A DNA stretch of 64,000 nucleotides from Flavobacteriaceae bacterium (GTDB lineage Bacteria; Bacteroidota; Bacteroidia; Flavobacteriales; Flavobacteriaceae): the NCBI GenBank assembly GCA_030835825.1, contig JAURRA010000002.1, positions 18,593 to 82,592 on the forward strand, written 5' to 3'. Positions within the stretch are counted from its first letter, which is position 1; every line of letters starts with the position of its first letter. Positions 63,664-64,000 of the stretch are shown here, piece by piece. Position numbers and translations under genes: made by a program. The notes under the pieces are model-generated. The model was not told where the DNA came from, did no database searches, and was given only the letters and a program-made list of their open reading frames with translations.

Positions 63664-64000
63664 CTTTTGTCTTTTGTTCAAAATTAAGCGTTTTCGCCAG
63701 ATAAATGGAATCAATGGGGTGGAAAATTCGTCTCGATTCAAACCTCACAAGGAAACTCCTTAAACTGCCATGAAGTATTGGGTCCGCGCTACAAATGGTT
63801 TTGTTTTCAGGATCTCCTAAAAAACGATCTAAAATTCTAGGGTGTATTATCGCTCAGCATAAGAAAAAGCGTTTTTTAAATTGTATCACCTTCGCGAGAT
63901 AAAAAAACAAGAGTATTCTGTGACTAAAAATAGACTCTTATACTGCTGTGATTCAAGCGTTAGGTCTCATTGTCGTGATATGAATGGAATGAGACACAAA
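63664..64000. other. Non-coding 337 bases at the right end
   Basis: No reading frame of any supportable size is seen on either strand. It holds a weak minus-strand terminator (63901-63939) and an inverted repeat GTCTCATT/AATGAGAC (63964-63971 and 63988-63995) without a T-run. It probably is the leader of the oxidoreductase gene plus the tail of a minus-strand gene to the right. Confidence 0.55.
63901..63939 (-). terminator. Possible terminator of a minus-strand gene beyond the window
   Basis: On the minus strand AAGAGTCTATT and AATACTCTT pair (two-base bulge) and are followed by GTTTTTTT. The stem is A/T-rich, so strength is uncertain. Confidence 0.42.

Overview
The window is a dense housekeeping segment of a Bacteroidota chromosome. 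Gene content and order resemble Flavobacteriia or closely related lineages. Supporting signs are the neighbourhoods rpmB-rpmG-DUF4295-rimO, spoT-fur-purA, TPR/DUF368/DUF368/aroE/DUF349 and coaE-histidine kinase-response regulator, the OstA-like and DUF3810 families, and AT-rich leaders with TAnnTTTG-type -7 boxes and few clear Shine-Dalgarno sequences. No rRNA, tRNA, CRISPR array, insertion sequence, phage or integron was found. About 54 protein genes fill nearly all of the sequence.

Layout. 1-1480 holds htpG (minus strand, cut by the window edge), divergent from a KASIII gene and a CoA-binding protein (1607-2983). A sodium/solute symporter (2954-4411, minus) is followed by a long plus-strand run: recR, a GT2 glycosyltransferase, an E2 acyltransferase, an ExoX-like exonuclease, an FAH-family protein, cinA, rpmB, rpmG, DUF4295 and rimO. 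The minus block 12324-17966 has a flippase-like membrane protein, a DPM1-like glycosyltransferase, a di-haem cytochrome c peroxidase-like lipoprotein and a large M14 peptidase. The plus block 18074-30154 has bshC, guaA, a LysM/periplasmic-binding fusion, an OsmC protein, pyrG, yidC, mnmA, an NMO-type flavoenzyme and mazG. The minus block 30151-50239 has a DUF349 repeat protein, aroE, two tandem DUF368 (PopT-type) transporters, a TPR protein, an aminotransferase, an OstA-like protein, a frameshifted PhnA-domain gene, DUF167, purA, fur, relA/spoT, a SPOUT methyltransferase, two amidohydrolases and DUF3810. The plus block 50311-56786 has pepD, a GT2, a YbbR-like protein, coaE and a two-component system. 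The minus block 56789-63663 has miaA, a potassium channel, a DnaQ/GIY-YIG nuclease, a YggS protein, DUF1015, a 3-hydroxyacyl-CoA dehydrogenase and a Gfo/Idh/MocA oxidoreductase. The last 337 bases are non-coding.

Themes. Many genes are joined by 4-base ATGA overlaps or gaps of a few bases. Functions fall into nucleotide synthesis and clean-up (guaA, pyrG, purA, mazG), translation and RNA modification (rpmB, rpmG, rimO, mnmA, miaA, SPOUT methyltransferase), envelope work (yidC, OstA-like, DUF368, glycosyltransferases, LysM protein), stress signalling (htpG, spoT, fur, bshC, OsmC) and DNA repair (recR, exonucleases).

I found no convincing new multi-gene system. The observations most worth checking are a one-base frameshift in a PhnA-domain gene, an Asp-to-Asn change in the E2 active-site motif, a terminator where ftsY would be expected, three amidohydrolase-like domains of which only one keeps its metal ligands, -7 promoter boxes lying 3-5 bases from start codons, and tandem DUF368 transporters. 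Start codons were moved inward from the longest reading frame wherever an ATG at the conserved N-terminus fitted better.
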